Shown here: piece by piece, positions 53,035 through 63,432 of the stretch
Layout: each line of letters starts with the position of its first letter
How positions within the stretch are numbered: the stretch's first letter is position 1
From: OCS155 cluster bacterium AG-422-J23
Lineage (GTDB): Bacteria > Actinomycetota > Acidimicrobiia > Actinomarinales > Actinomarinaceae
DNA length: 64,000 bases
Assembly: GCA_003213625.1 (NCBI GenBank)
Contig: QCMT01000003.1
Span: 1 to 64,000, forward strand
Direction: 5' to 3'
The notes under the pieces: generated by a model
What the model saw: the letters and a program-made list of their open reading frames with translations, nothing else
Told to the model about the DNA's origin: nothing
Database searches by the model: none
Position numbers and translations under genes: made by a program

Positions 53035-55015
53035 AATCTTTAGTCATTCCATTCTCTGGTTTTTCTTCATCTGAGCTCTCAAACTCTTCTTCTAAAGGTT
53101 CTGTTCCCCAACCAAATCCTCCAATTAATAATAAAATTACACCAATTAGTGCAAGTGGTATTGATTTATAAATTATTGCATATCCAATGAAAGGAAGCCC
53201 AAAAGCCATAATTACTGGAAAGTAAGAAGGGCTAGGAAGGTGTATTTCCTCTTTTGGATTTAATCCTTCCTCCTCAAGTTGAAGCAGTAACTCATCCGTA
53301 CCTTCTTTTCTTACTGCTCTACCATCTTCATCTTCACCGTATTTTTGATGCCAGAAGTCATCCAATGATTTAACTTCAGGTGCTTTTGAAAAATTCCATA
53401 CAGGGGTAGGAGAGGGGATACTCCACTCAATAGTTCTTGCATCCCATGGGTCAAAAGGAGCAATGTCACCTTTTCTTCTTGAATATATCCAATTTGCCAT
53501 GAATACAAGAGTTGCAATAGCAAGAATAAACGCACCAATGGTCACAATTAAGTTCCAAAACCCAAGATTCGTTTCTTCAGCATAGACCCAAGTTCTTCTG
53601 ACTTGACCTTGTAGTCCTAACCAATGCATTGGACCAAACGTCAAATTAAATCCGATAATCATAAGCCAAAAGTGTATTTTGCCCATTTGCTCGTTGTACA
53701 TTCTTCCCCAAACTTTAGGAAACCAGAAATAAAGGCCTGAAAAGATTCCAAAAAGAGCTCCTCCAAAAAGTACATAATGAAAATGAGCAACAATATAATA
53801 AGTGTCTGTTTGTTGGGTATCTGCTGGAACCACTGAATGTGTAACTCCACTCAAACCTCCAATTACAAACATGCCTATAAACCCAAGGGCAAATAACATA
53901 GGTGTATTTAGTGTTAGCCTACCTCCCCATATGGTTCCAAGCCAATTAAAAATTTTGACACCTGTCGGTACAGCTATAATCATAGTTGATAGACCAAAAC
54001 CAGCTTGTGCTACCGGACTAATTGCAGAAGCAAACATATGGTGTGCCCACACACCAAATCCAATAAACGCAATTCCAAATCCGGCGAACACAATTGCTGG
54101 ATATCCAAATAATGGTTTTCTTGAGAATGTTGGAAGAACCTCAGAAACGATACCAAAAGCTGGAAGTATAAGAATATAAACTTCAGGATGACCAAACAAC
54201 CAAAAAAGATGTTGCCATAACACTGGATCACCACCACCCTCAGTTAAGAAGAAAGTTGTTCCAAATTGTCTATCAAAGGTAACGAAAAATAGAGCTATTG
54301 CGATTATTGGAAGGGAAAAAGCTAATAGAAAGGAAACTGCAAATGTCATCCATGTAAATACCGGCATTCTCATGAGTCTCATTCCTTTGGTTCTCATGTT
54401 CAATATTGTTGTTATAAAGTTAAAAGCTGATACCAACGAAGCTATTCCTAGTATTTGTAATCCAATAGCCCAATAGTCCATTGCTGTACCAGGGGAATAT
54501 TTCAGTCCAGCATTTGGTTGATAGCCAAACCAGCCTCCATTAGGGGCTGAGGCTAATTTACTCACTTCTTCAGCTAGATAACCACCCTCAGGAGCACCAG
54601 CTGTTCCAAACAAAAATGTTGAATATAAAAACAACCCTCCTGCTATGAATATCCAAAACGACAAAGCATTTAATCTTGGAAATGCCACGTCTCTTGCTCC
54701 AATTTGTAAAGGTAAAAGATAATTAAAAAATGCAGCACTTATTGGCATTATGGCTAGAAATATCATAGTTGTTCCATGCATTGTAAACATTGCATTGTAT
54801 TCAGCAGCAGTTAAGAAGTCATTATCTGGACTCGAAAGTTGTATTCTTAACAATAATGCCTCTAGTCCGCCAATTAGTAGAAAAAAGAAAGCAGCATAAC
54901 CATACATAATTCCAATTCTTTTATGATCAACGGTTGTAACCCAGCTCCATATACCTTTTTCAGATGAAGGTCTTGAAAAAATGTTACTTTTTTTCGGTTC
55001 TATAATTTTTGTCAT
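53027..55015 (-). CDS. ctaD: Cytochrome c oxidase subunit I
   Basis: 662 residues, catalytic haem-copper subunit. Haem a/a3 and CuB ligands are in FTMHGTTMIF, LFGHPEVYILILPAFG, HHMFASA and VAHFHYVLFGG. After the 12-helix core (to about residue 560) comes WDARTIEWSIPSPTPVWNF and a C-terminal extension with two further helices (PVIMAFGLPFIGYAIIYK, IPLALIGVILLLIGGFGWG), which is longer than plain A-type subunit I. Overlaps ctaC by ATGA and ctaE by 8 bases. Confidence 0.96.
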   Translation of the reverse strand: MTKIIEPKKSNIFSRPSSEKGIWSWVTTVDHKRIGIMYGYAAFFFLLIGGLEALLLRIQLSSPDNDFLTAAEYNAMFTMHGTTMIFLAIMPISAAFFNYLLPLQIGARDVAFPRLNALSFWIFIAGGLFLYSTFLFGTAGAPEGGYLAEEVSKLASAPNGGWFGYQPNAGLKYSPGTAMDYWAIGLQILGIASLVSAFNFITTILNMRTKGMRLMRMPVFTWMTFAVSFLLAFSLPIIAIALFFVTFDRQFGTTFFLTEGGGDPVLWQHLFWLFGHPEVYILILPAFGIVSEVLPTFSRKPLFGYPAIVFAGFGIAFIGFGVWAHHMFASAISPVAQAGFGLSTMIIAVPTGVKIFNWLGTIWGGRLTLNTPMLFALGFIGMFVIGGLSGVTHSVVPADTQQTDTYYIVAHFHYVLFGGALFGIFSGLYFWFPKVWGRMYNEQMGKIHFWLMIIGFNLTFGPMHWLGLQGQVRRTWVYAEETNLGFWNLIVTIGAFILAIATLVFMANWIYSRRKGDIAPFDPWDARTIEWSIPSPTPVWNFSKAPEVKSLDDFWHQKYGEDEDGRAVRKEGTDELLLQLEEEGLNPKEEIHLPSPSYFPVIMAFGLPFIGYAIIYKSIPLALIGVILLLIGGFGWGTEPLEEEFESSDEEKPENGMTKDYE

Positions 55016-56028
55016 TTTAATGTTCCTAAGTAGACTATCAAAGCTTCAATCTCCTCCTCAGTTAATTCTAGATTAGGCATGAAAGTACCTGGTTTTAACT
55101 CTGCAGGATTAGCAAGCCATTTTGTTAAATTTTCAGCATTATTTTTTAATGCTGCTCCTGCAAATACATTTCTGTTTGCAAAGTGAGTTAGGTTTGGGGC
55201 TATTCTTTCACCTTGGACATCCCAAACACCTCCAATTACATGACACTGAGTACATCCTGCATTCAGATAAACTTGTTGGCCATCGTAAGCTAGAGATCCT
55301 TCGATAAGTTCTGTATTTGCATTTTTTTGTTCGTTAATTACCCATGAATCAAAATCTGATTGAGACAATGACAACACTCTACCTCTCATTTTGGAATGGC
55401 TTAATCCACAATATTCACCACATTGTGCCCAAAATTCTTCTGCATTATCTGCATGAAGGTTTAAATATGTCTTCTGTCCAGGAACAAGATATCTTTTTCC
55501 GTTTAACTTTGGTACCCAATAATTATGTAGAACATCATTTGACCACATTTCTAATCGGATTGGAGTATCAGCCGGAATCACGAGAACATTTGCAGTTGTT
55601 ATACCGTAATCTGGATATTTGTACTCAAACCACCACTGGTGACCAATTACTTCTATTTTTAGAGCATCTTCAGGCTCCCTTGCTAAATCAAAAATTGTTC
55701 TAACAGTCGGGACAGCAATTGAAGCTAAAATTATAACAGGGATAATAGTCCATAAAATTTCTAAAAAATTATTTCCATGAATTTGTTTTGGCTCAGGCTT
55801 TTCAGGTGAATCTTTAAAATAAAAAACAGAAAATAGTAACGCACCTTGAACAATAAAAAATATAACAACAGCGATCCAAAATGTTAGCCAAAACAATTCA
55901 TCAATTGTTCTTGCATAGGGACCAGCTGGACTTAGTGAGTCAAGAGGGGCATTATCAATACATGCAGTTATGAATAAAAAACTGCATAGGATAAAGTTTT
56001 TAGGTTTTAAAAATTTTTTTATATGCAT
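55012..56028 (-). CDS. ctaC: Cytochrome c oxidase subunit II with C-terminal cytochrome c domain
   Basis: 338 residues. Lipobox-like FLFITAC ends the signal peptide. Two helices follow, then the CuA domain (CGEYCGLSHSKM, that is C-x3-C-x3-H-x2-M). A haem-c domain ends the protein: GCTQCHVIGGVW with CxxCH, FMPNLELTEEEIEALIVYLG with the Met ligand. The fused cytochrome c marks a caa3-type oxidase. Start ATG 56028 is preferred over the TTG at 56043; neither has a clear Shine-Dalgarno. Confidence 0.95.
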   Translation of the reverse strand: MHIKKFLKPKNFILCSFLFITACIDNAPLDSLSPAGPYARTIDELFWLTFWIAVVIFFIVQGALLFSVFYFKDSPEKPEPKQIHGNNFLEILWTIIPVIILASIAVPTVRTIFDLAREPEDALKIEVIGHQWWFEYKYPDYGITTANVLVIPADTPIRLEMWSNDVLHNYWVPKLNGKRYLVPGQKTYLNLHADNAEEFWAQCGEYCGLSHSKMRGRVLSLSQSDFDSWVINEQKNANTELIEGSLAYDGQQVYLNAGCTQCHVIGGVWDVQGERIAPNLTHFANRNVFAGAALKNNAENLTKWLANPAELKPGTFMPNLELTEEEIEALIVYLGTLK

Positions 56029-56116
56029 AAATTGTTTAGTCAATATTTAAGAATAGCGGTTACTTCTGAAATAGGGTAATTATAAGTTAAAGTCCAAGCC
56101 TCATTACTATATCAAT

Positions 56117-56998
56117 ATGAATTCAAATAAACCTTCGATATTCAAAAGTTATTTAAAACTTTCTAAATTACGAGTTATAGAGTTGCTTCTAGTTACAACA
56201 GTTCCCTCAATGGTGATTTCAATATATGGGATGCCCCCTTTATCACTTGTAATTTATACTCTGGCTGGTGGGACTCTATTAGCAATAAGCGCTAATGCCA
56301 TGAACCAAGTTCTTGAAGTAGAAACGGATAGGCTTATGGAAAGAACATCAGATAGACCAATTGTCATAGGTGAACTTACGAAGGCCAATGGAATAATCTA
56401 TGCAATTATGTCTGGACTGATTGGATATTTAATTTTGTACTTTTTAGTCACGCCCATTTCATCATTTATTGGGTTAGCTGCGAATATTTTCTACGTATTT
56501 ATATACACATTAGTTCTTAAGCCAAGAACAAATCAAAATATTGTTATTGGAGGAGCATCGGGAGCAGCCCCTGTATTAATTGGTTGGACTGCAACAGGGT
56601 CGGAATTAGAGACAGGACCCTGGGTTTTATTCCTTCTAGTTTTTATGTGGACACCTGCACATTTTTGGGCATTATCAATTGACAATAAAGCTGATTATAA
56701 AAATGCTGAATTCCCAATGCTTCCTACCCAAGAAAGCTACAAAAGAACATGCATTTTTATTGGTATTTATAGCTGTTCAACAGTATTAATTTCTCTAGTA
56801 GCAGCACCAATCCTTCAATTAGGAATAATTTATTTATTCATATCTATATTTTTTGGAGTCAATTTAATGTACAAAGCATTTAATTTGTATATGGAAAAAA
56901 TAAAACCAATAAATTATTTTATATTTTCCAATACATATTTGGCTGTTATATTCATAAGTATTGTGGCAGATGTATTTTGGACTTTAAGGAATATTTAA
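56117..56998 (+). CDS. ctaB: Protohaem IX farnesyltransferase (haem O synthase)
   Basis: Makes haem O, precursor of haem A for the oxidase encoded divergently next door. 293 residues, UbiA fold. First Asp-rich site NQVLEVETDRLMERTSDRPIV, second YKNAEFPML region with SIDNKADY, and about nine helices. Shared 73-base divergent gap with ctaC suggests coordinated expression. The next gene starts at 57000 directly after the stop. Confidence 0.95.
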   Translation: MNSNKPSIFKSYLKLSKLRVIELLLVTTVPSMVISIYGMPPLSLVIYTLAGGTLLAISANAMNQVLEVETDRLMERTSDRPIVIGELTKANGIIYAIMSGLIGYLILYFLVTPISSFIGLAANIFYVFIYTLVLKPRTNQNIVIGGASGAAPVLIGWTATGSELETGPWVLFLLVFMWTPAHFWALSIDNKADYKNAEFPMLPTQESYKRTCIFIGIYSCSTVLISLVAAPILQLGIIYLFISIFFGVNLMYKAFNLYMEKIKPINYFIFSNTYLAVIFISIVADVFWTLRNI

Positions 56999-56999
56999 A

Positions 57000-57824
57000 T
57001 TGCTTGACTCATTTTTATCAATAACCTACCCACCAATTCCAATAACTAAGATAGGTCCAGTATTTTTTTCATTGCATGGTGTCTTTGCTGCGATTGGATT
57101 TTATTTTGGTGCAAATCATGCAATTAAACTTGCCGAAAAAGATGGTGCTAATTCAGACCTTTTTTCTGATGGTTTAACGTGGGCAATATTTGGAGCAATA
57201 TTGGGTGCTAGATTTTTTACAATACCTGCGCACGTCGCCGAAACTGGCTATGGTCTAGATGATATTTTTACGCTAGCTGGTAGCTATTCAATCATGGGAG
57301 GAATGGCAGGGGGTATAATCGCTGCTTTCTACAGAATTCAAATAGTTGGAAAAGAAAGTTTTAAAAGATATGGTGATTATGCAGCTACTGGATTAATCCT
57401 AGGTACTGTAATTGGACGTATAGGGGATTTAGCAATTGTTGAGCATCTAGGTCGAAAAACAAACTTTTTTTTGGGTTATGAAATATTACCTGGATACGAT
57501 GTTGCTCCACAACACAATGGTCTAGAGTGTTCAGACCCACTTACAACATGTGGAACCTATCATCATGTTGCAATGTATGACATGTTATTGGCATTAGTAG
57601 TTTTTTATATATTTATGAATTTAAAAAAGCGATATGAATTTGGACCCGGTTCATGGATGGGATTATGGGCAGTTTGGTACGGAGTACAAAGATCGATCTT
57701 AGATACATTAAGGTTTGGTATGGGCGATGCAACAATTGGTTCATTTACTTGGAATCAAGTAGGAGGTTTATTGTTAGCGTTATTGGGATTTTTATATTTT
57801 CAAAAAAATAAAAATTTAAAATAA
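57000..57824 (+). CDS. lgt: Prolipoprotein diacylglyceryl transferase
   Basis: Attaches diacylglycerol to the lipobox Cys of lipoproteins such as the transporter binding protein and CtaC. 274 residues, seven helices. Arg of GRIGDLAIVEH (E. coli GRIGNFINGE) is kept along with the Glu, while the Asn of that motif is Asp. C-terminal GGLLLALLGFLYF. TTG start at 57000 with AAGGA nine bases upstream, immediately after ctaB stop. The N-to-D change is seen in some other Lgt lineages, so function is likely retained. Confidence 0.93.
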   Translation: MLDSFLSITYPPIPITKIGPVFFSLHGVFAAIGFYFGANHAIKLAEKDGANSDLFSDGLTWAIFGAILGARFFTIPAHVAETGYGLDDIFTLAGSYSIMGGMAGGIIAAFYRIQIVGKESFKRYGDYAATGLILGTVIGRIGDLAIVEHLGRKTNFFLGYEILPGYDVAPQHNGLECSDPLTTCGTYHHVAMYDMLLALVVFYIFMNLKKRYEFGPGSWMGLWAVWYGVQRSILDTLRFGMGDATIGSFTWNQVGGLLLALLGFLYFQKNKNLK

Positions 57825-58739
57825 GCTAAATATAAATCCAAAATATGCAGCGATGAAAATAATTCCCACAAGGATATTTCTTTTTATAACATATCTTGTT
57901 AATAGAACTGCGAGGAAAGATACAAAATACATAAGAAACATTTGATAATCGATATTTGAACTAATTTCGCCAGGTTCAAATATAATTGCAGATCCGCCAA
58001 CGAGACCAATATTAAATAGATTAGATCCAAAAACATTTCCCATAATTAAATCTGGTTTCTTTAGTCTTGCTGCTGAAATTGCCCCTGCAACTTCTGGAAG
58101 GCTAGTTCCTATTGCAATTATTGTTACACCTACTATCAAAGACGATATATTAAATAAGTCAGCAATTGCAATGGCATTATCAACCACTAACGAACTTCCA
58201 AATATTGTTATTGAGATCGCTAATATTCCCCTGAACCAAATATATTTTTTTTCTTCCGAGACGAGCTCTTCTTCATCAATTGCTTCTTCATTAACCATCT
58301 TGTAAGTTACAAAAACAACAAGCGACAGTAAAACAATTCCTAAAATTAATGGAAATTGATTTGTAAGTATATAAGTTGATACAAATATTGTGGTAAATAT
58401 CATCATCCACACAGGACTAATTTGATTTATATTAATTTTTTTGGAAAAGTCTTTGTCAATAAATAAATAAAGGACAGCCAAAACAAGCAATGAATTTGCG
58501 ATATTAGATCCAATAATATTTCCGATGGCCAGGGACAAATCACCATTGATAGCAGCTCCTGTACTTGTAAATAATTCTGGTGCTGATGTTCCAAAACCTA
58601 TAAAAGTTGCACCAATAACAGAATTTGGAAGTTTAAATTTGACTGCAATTTGAATTGCAGATTTGACCATTTCATCAGCGCCTTTAACTAAAAGTATTAG
58701 TCCTAAAACAAAACCACCGAATATTAAGAAAGTTTCCAT
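57816..58739 (-). CDS. Calcium/sodium antiporter (YrbG-like)
   Basis: 307 residues, about ten helices in two inverted halves. Alpha-repeat motifs GATFIGFGTSAPELFTS and GVTIIAIGTSLPEVAGAI, plus IIGSNIANSL and VFGSNLFNIGL, are diagnostic of the CaCA family. It likely exchanges cytosolic Ca2+ for Na+, typical for sea-dwelling bacteria. Convergent with lgt, overlapping by 9 bases. Confidence 0.93.
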   Translation of the reverse strand: METFLIFGGFVLGLILLVKGADEMVKSAIQIAVKFKLPNSVIGATFIGFGTSAPELFTSTGAAINGDLSLAIGNIIGSNIANSLLVLAVLYLFIDKDFSKKININQISPVWMMIFTTIFVSTYILTNQFPLILGIVLLSLVVFVTYKMVNEEAIDEEELVSEEKKYIWFRGILAISITIFGSSLVVDNAIAIADLFNISSLIVGVTIIAIGTSLPEVAGAISAARLKKPDLIMGNVFGSNLFNIGLVGGSAIIFEPGEISSNIDYQMFLMYFVSFLAVLLTRYVIKRNILVGIIFIAAYFGFIFSLF

Positions 58740-58745
58740 AGGAAT

Positions 58746-59564
58746 CTAGTCTTTAGAGTCTCTCCAAGCAATCCACTCTTTGACGATTGACATGTCATAG
58801 TCTGGTCCATTTAGGGGAAGAGTTATTTCAGTTGCTCCTGCTTCGACAAGTTCATCGGCCTTGTCAATTCTCTTAAGGTCTATTCCTATTGACCTTCCAA
58901 TCTCAGAGGGGTCTCTTCCTATTTCTTTACACCAGTTATCTAAAACACTGTTTTTATGAGCAACTGTCTCTATGCCGGAACGATCCTCTGTCTTTGTTGC
59001 AAATCCATGCCAAACATCTGCATATTGAGCTGTAATTCTCAAAGTAACTTTTTCTCCTCCACCACCAATTAATATTGGAATTTTTCTTTTTGGTTGAGGA
59101 TCTAACATTGCCATTCTTTTTTCAATTCTCTCAAGAGATTTTTCTAATTCTTTTAACCTCCAGATAGCAGTTCCGAATTCATAACCATACTCCTGATAAT
59201 CTTGTTCGAACCAACCTGAACCAATTCCAAAAACAAGTCTTCCATTTGATATATGGTCAATAGTTCTTGCCATATCAGTAAGCAATTCAGGATTTCTGTA
59301 TGAATTACAAGTTACAAGAGGACCTATTTCTATTTTTTCAGTTACTTCTGCCCAACTCGCAAGCATAGTCCAGCACTCAAAATGTTTACCCTCTCTTCTT
59401 TCACCTTCAGCCCATTGTGTACCATCTTCTTTATATAAGGGGTAGAAGTGGTCCCAATTATAAAGAACGTCTGCCCCCAATTCCTCTGCTTCAACAGCTG
59501 CATTTCTTATTTGATCATATTCTGCATGCTGTGGGTGTAAAAATACTGCAATTCTAGGTTTCAT
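58746..59564 (-). CDS. LLM-class F420-dependent oxidoreductase
   Basis: 272 residues of the bacterial luciferase-like barrel. Starts RIAVFLHPQHAEY, DVLYNWDHFYPLY, then TCNSYRNPELLTDMARTIDHISNGRLVFGIGSGWFEQDYQEYGYEFG, the F420-type signature. Near the C-terminus: LPLNGPDYDM. F420 use is inferred from family type and the actinobacterial background. Overlaps the aminopeptidase gene by 11 bases. Substrate unknown. Confidence 0.87.
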   Translation of the reverse strand: MKPRIAVFLHPQHAEYDQIRNAAVEAEELGADVLYNWDHFYPLYKEDGTQWAEGERREGKHFECWTMLASWAEVTEKIEIGPLVTCNSYRNPELLTDMARTIDHISNGRLVFGIGSGWFEQDYQEYGYEFGTAIWRLKELEKSLERIEKRMAMLDPQPKRKIPILIGGGGEKVTLRITAQYADVWHGFATKTEDRSGIETVAHKNSVLDNWCKEIGRDPSEIGRSIGIDLKRIDKADELVEAGATEITLPLNGPDYDMSIVKEWIAWRDSKD

Positions 59565-62073
59565 TGTTAACTTCCTTTAAATTATCCATAAATTCTATGT
59601 TAGCTTCCAATCTTTCTAATTTTTGTGCTGCAAGTTTTTCAGATGATGGAAGCGGATTCTTTTTGATAAAGTTTTTTATATCACCAGCAAATTCTTCGTC
59701 ATATATTGCTGGAAGTGCGTCTAAAATCCTTGATGCGGTCCAATCTGGCATGACATTTAGCAAGTCATTAAAATTTTCTTTAATTACCTTCCATGATTTT
59801 TTCCCGATATATTTGTTGGTTACCATCGAAGCTAATATATATGGGCAATCAGCTCCTCTGATTCTTCCATCAAGCATAAATTCAACAATTTTTTTACTTG
59901 CATTTTCGTCTCTTACTTGACCTAATACCGCTCTATACCTTCCTTGCATTTGAGGAGACTCTGCGTTTTCGAACTTTTCTAAAAAAGTCTCAATTTTGTT
60001 TGTCTCATCAAGTGCGGATATAAAAAGGATCGAGCTAAAAAATGTTCCTTCTGAAATAGACTCCATTTTATTTTCCTTAAAAATATCACTAAATTTTTTT
60101 ATAAAGGCATCATCATCTAAATTTTTAGCTCTCAACTTGTTAATAGTATCTCTTACTTCTTTAATTTCTAATTCTTCGTCTTTTTTAACCTCAAATCCAA
60201 GCTCATTGTGCAACTCGTCAGTCAAGTCCCTTACAAAAGCTTTAAAACTATCCAAGTTATTAGATTCAAAAAGATTTGCTAATGTTGCTATTATCGAAGA
60301 CATATAAATCCAGATGTCTTCGTCTTTCTCATTTTTAAAGAACATTAAGAATTTATAAAAGTCTTTTATATCTGTCGGAGCTTTTTTAAATTGCATCCAT
60401 TTATCTTCAAGCAGTCTGTATTTTTCGAGATCATTTAGTTTGTCAAAATTTGCAAGTATATTTTCAAAAACCTCATCATCATAAAATGTATGAAAGAATC
60501 CCCAACCTCCACCATTTACATGAGGAACTTTACCTAAATTCTTTAAATCTATGACTCTTTCAGTTTCGTCTAGCAAAAATTTTTCTTCATTTCCTGTATC
60601 AAGAAACTTAATCTGAACAGGTACTGGTTTTATATTATTTTTATCAGTGTCTACATTCTTAAGAAGAAAAGGTTTTTGCTTAATTGTTAATAAATTATTT
60701 GAGCAGTGTACTTGTAAAAAGGGATAACCTTTTTCCCTTATCCAAAAAGGTAGTATTTTATTGAGAGGTTGATTACTTGCCTCACTTAATGCATCCCATA
60801 AATCAGACGAGTTGGTATTTTCAAATTTAAATTTGTTTAAATAAGCTTCAACTCCATTTTGAAAAGCTTCTTCGCCAATAAACATTTGAAACATTCTTAA
60901 AACAGTTGAGCCTTTTTCGTAGGTGAGAACATCAAACATCTCTTCTGCTTGATCCGGAGTTTCAACATCAAACTCGACCGGTCTAGAATTTTCTAGTGAG
61001 TCTATAGAAAATCCAGCAGTTCTTGACATATTCATTGCATTCCACTGTTTGAATTCAGGATAAGTATTATATGATGCAATTACCTCCATCAGACTTGCAA
61101 ATGCCTCATTTAACCAGATTCCATCCCACCATTTCATAGTCACTAAATCCCCAAACCACATATGAGCAAGTTCATGAGCGATTACTGTTATTGATCTATC
61201 AAGTTCTGATCTAGTAGCTTTATCCTTATCAAATAAAAGCAAGTTCTCACGAAAAGTAACTGCTCCTACATTTTCCATAGCGCCCATTGCAAAGTCCGGG
61301 ATAGCAATAAGATCTAATTTAGTTCCTGGATAGGGAATCTTGTAATAATCTTCAAAGAAGTCTAGGAGTTTAATCGCAGCTGTTCCCGCGTAAGAAGTTT
61401 GGTGTGAAAACCCAGGTCTATGTATTATTCGTATATCTGTCGTTTTTGACTTTCCAACAACAGTAGCTTCAAGATCTCCTATTACAAAAGCTACAAGATA
61501 TGATGACATTTTCATCGAATCTGCAAATTTAGTTCGTAGTTTATTATTTTCTACTTTTTCTTCCTCGACAACCATTTCATTGCTGACTCTTAAATACTTT
61601 TCATCAGTTATTATTGTCATTGAAAATATAGCTTTATATTCAGGTTCGTCCCAGCAGGGGAAAGCCGATCTCGCTGCAGTTGGTTCAAATTGTGTGGTAG
61701 CAATCCATTTTTTTTCACCATCTTCAGACATGTAACTACTTTTATAAAAGCCTTTAAGGTCATCTGTAATTTCGGAATTGAATTCAAGATATAATTCGTA
61801 TACACCTTCACTCAATGTCTCTTGGGATTCAAAAACTATTTTTTCATCTTCCTCTATATAATTAACTTCTAAAGGAATATCTTGTTTACTAGTTTGAATT
61901 TTTGCTTTTGTAACTTCAATTCCAACGCTATTTAAAACAATATTGTTTGTTGCTTCTACAACATTTAAATCGACTTTTTGTGCCCCGGTATATGAGAAAT
62001 TATCTAAATCAACATCAAGTTCGATTTCGTATTTATTGGGATAAGTTGATTTGGGCAACCTCTTTTTATTCAT
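59554..62073 (-). CDS. pepN: M1 family aminopeptidase (PepN-like)
   Basis: 839 residues, the length of actinobacterial aminopeptidase N. GAMENVGAVTFRE binds the peptide N-terminus, and HELAHMWFGDLVTMKWWDGIWLNEAFAS carries the zinc ligands and catalytic Glu. The C-terminal half is the ERAP1-like helical domain. Cytosolic turnover of peptides fits the amino-acid-based lifestyle. No signal peptide is visible. Confidence 0.94.
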   Translation of the reverse strand: MNKKRLPKSTYPNKYEIELDVDLDNFSYTGAQKVDLNVVEATNNIVLNSVGIEVTKAKIQTSKQDIPLEVNYIEEDEKIVFESQETLSEGVYELYLEFNSEITDDLKGFYKSSYMSEDGEKKWIATTQFEPTAARSAFPCWDEPEYKAIFSMTIITDEKYLRVSNEMVVEEEKVENNKLRTKFADSMKMSSYLVAFVIGDLEATVVGKSKTTDIRIIHRPGFSHQTSYAGTAAIKLLDFFEDYYKIPYPGTKLDLIAIPDFAMGAMENVGAVTFRENLLLFDKDKATRSELDRSITVIAHELAHMWFGDLVTMKWWDGIWLNEAFASLMEVIASYNTYPEFKQWNAMNMSRTAGFSIDSLENSRPVEFDVETPDQAEEMFDVLTYEKGSTVLRMFQMFIGEEAFQNGVEAYLNKFKFENTNSSDLWDALSEASNQPLNKILPFWIREKGYPFLQVHCSNNLLTIKQKPFLLKNVDTDKNNIKPVPVQIKFLDTGNEEKFLLDETERVIDLKNLGKVPHVNGGGWGFFHTFYDDEVFENILANFDKLNDLEKYRLLEDKWMQFKKAPTDIKDFYKFLMFFKNEKDEDIWIYMSSIIATLANLFESNNLDSFKAFVRDLTDELHNELGFEVKKDEELEIKEVRDTINKLRAKNLDDDAFIKKFSDIFKENKMESISEGTFFSSILFISALDETNKIETFLEKFENAESPQMQGRYRAVLGQVRDENASKKIVEFMLDGRIRGADCPYILASMVTNKYIGKKSWKVIKENFNDLLNVMPDWTASRILDALPAIYDEEFAGDIKNFIKKNPLPSSEKLAAQKLERLEANIEFMDNLKEVNNET

Positions 62074-62082
62074 TAAGTTAAC

Positions 62083-63432
62083 TTAATCCCAATCAATATT
62101 TATGTCGTTGGAAGAGTCAATTAGTTGAACTTTGTGTCTTCCAAAAAAATCTCTTTGAGCCTGAATCAGGTTAGATGGATTATCTTCAGAAGTCACATTA
62201 TTAAACCAATTTAAAGATGCTGATAGTACAGGTGTTGGTATGTTGTATTTAGTAGTTATTTGCAGAACTTTGCTGATAGATACTCTGTTTTTGTTCAAAG
62301 TACTAAAAATATTATTTAAATTAAATACATCATTATTGTCACCAAATTCTTTTTTTAATTCGGATAATAAGTTGGATCTAATGATGCATCCTCCACTCCA
62401 ATTGTCAAGAACTTCTGGGATTGATATGTTATGATCTTCATCATTACTAAATTTTGATATTAATTCTAAACCTTGAATCATTGAGCACACTCTAGAAAAA
62501 TATAGTGCATCACTCAGTTCTTTAGTAGATATATCCTCACTTATTAGTTCCTGATTAATTTTTGTAGCGTATTGATTACTACTCTGAACACGTGCATCGT
62601 AAGAGGCTGCAATTGAGGGAATTGACACATTTAGTACTAATGAAGTTTGTATTGTCAGTCTTCCAGTACCTTTATTTTGTGCGACTGGTTTTATTTGATC
62701 AATAATAAATTTATCTCCATCTTTTTTTTGAAGAATTTCTGATGTGATTTCAATAAGGTAAGATGATTTACTCTTTTCAGTTTGAGAGGAAAAGAAATTG
62801 GACATATCCTTATTTGTTTTATTCAAATTTTTCAATATTAAATATATCTCAGCGATTGTTTGCATCTCAGCATATTCAATGCCATTATGTACCATTTTTA
62901 TAAAGTGACCTGTTCCGGGACCTTGATACACTCCCAAGCACTCAACTTCACTTTTTGCAGCAATATTTTTGAGTGTATCTAATAGAGAAGTCTCTAAAGA
63001 TAAATCTGAACCAACCATTAATGCAGGACCATTACGTGCTCCATCTTCACCACCTGAAACTCCCATTCCAATAAAATGTATAGATTTTTCTGAGAGATAC
63101 TTTCCATTATCAATACTGTCTAAATAAAAAGAATTACCTCCATCAATAATCATGCTTCCCTCTTCCAATAAATCAGCCAGTCTTTCTATTACTTCCCTAG
63201 TTGCTTTGCCTGATGGGACCATAAGTAATATTGTTTTTGGAGTTTCTAAGCTCTCAACAAATTCTTCAAGATTGGTGTAGCCTATAAATTCATTTGAAAA
63301 TTCTTTCTTAATATCATCAAGTTTTTTCATTGAATCATTGAACGATTTAATTGTTATTCCTTTATCTGATAAATTTAGAGCTATATTTTTACCCATGACA
63401 CCAAGGCCAACTAATCCAATTTCATTCAGCAT
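62083..63432 (-). CDS. gnd: 6-phosphogluconate dehydrogenase
   Basis: Oxidative pentose-phosphate step making ribulose-5-phosphate, CO2 and NADPH. 449 residues, slightly shorter than the usual 468-482. N-terminal LVGLGVMGKNIALNL, IIDGGNSFY, GVSGGEDGARNGPALMVG, catalytic GHFIKMVHNGIEYAEMQ, and QAQRDFFGRHK near the end. Overlaps the hflX end by 11 bases. Confidence 0.95.
   Translation of the reverse strand: MLNEIGLVGLGVMGKNIALNLSDKGITIKSFNDSMKKLDDIKKEFSNEFIGYTNLEEFVESLETPKTILLMVPSGKATREVIERLADLLEEGSMIIDGGNSFYLDSIDNGKYLSEKSIHFIGMGVSGGEDGARNGPALMVGSDLSLETSLLDTLKNIAAKSEVECLGVYQGPGTGHFIKMVHNGIEYAEMQTIAEIYLILKNLNKTNKDMSNFFSSQTEKSKSSYLIEITSEILQKKDGDKFIIDQIKPVAQNKGTGRLTIQTSLVLNVSIPSIAASYDARVQSSNQYATKINQELISEDISTKELSDALYFSRVCSMIQGLELISKFSNDEDHNISIPEVLDNWSGGCIIRSNLLSELKKEFGDNNDVFNLNNIFSTLNKNRVSISKVLQITTKYNIPTPVLSASLNWFNNVTSEDNPSNLIQAQRDFFGRHKVQLIDSSNDINIDWD

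Noticed and set aside
60000-60307. 103-residue plus-strand ORF within pepN
   Set aside because: Leu/Ser-rich mirror of the Glu/Lys-rich helical domain of the aminopeptidase; no independent signal.
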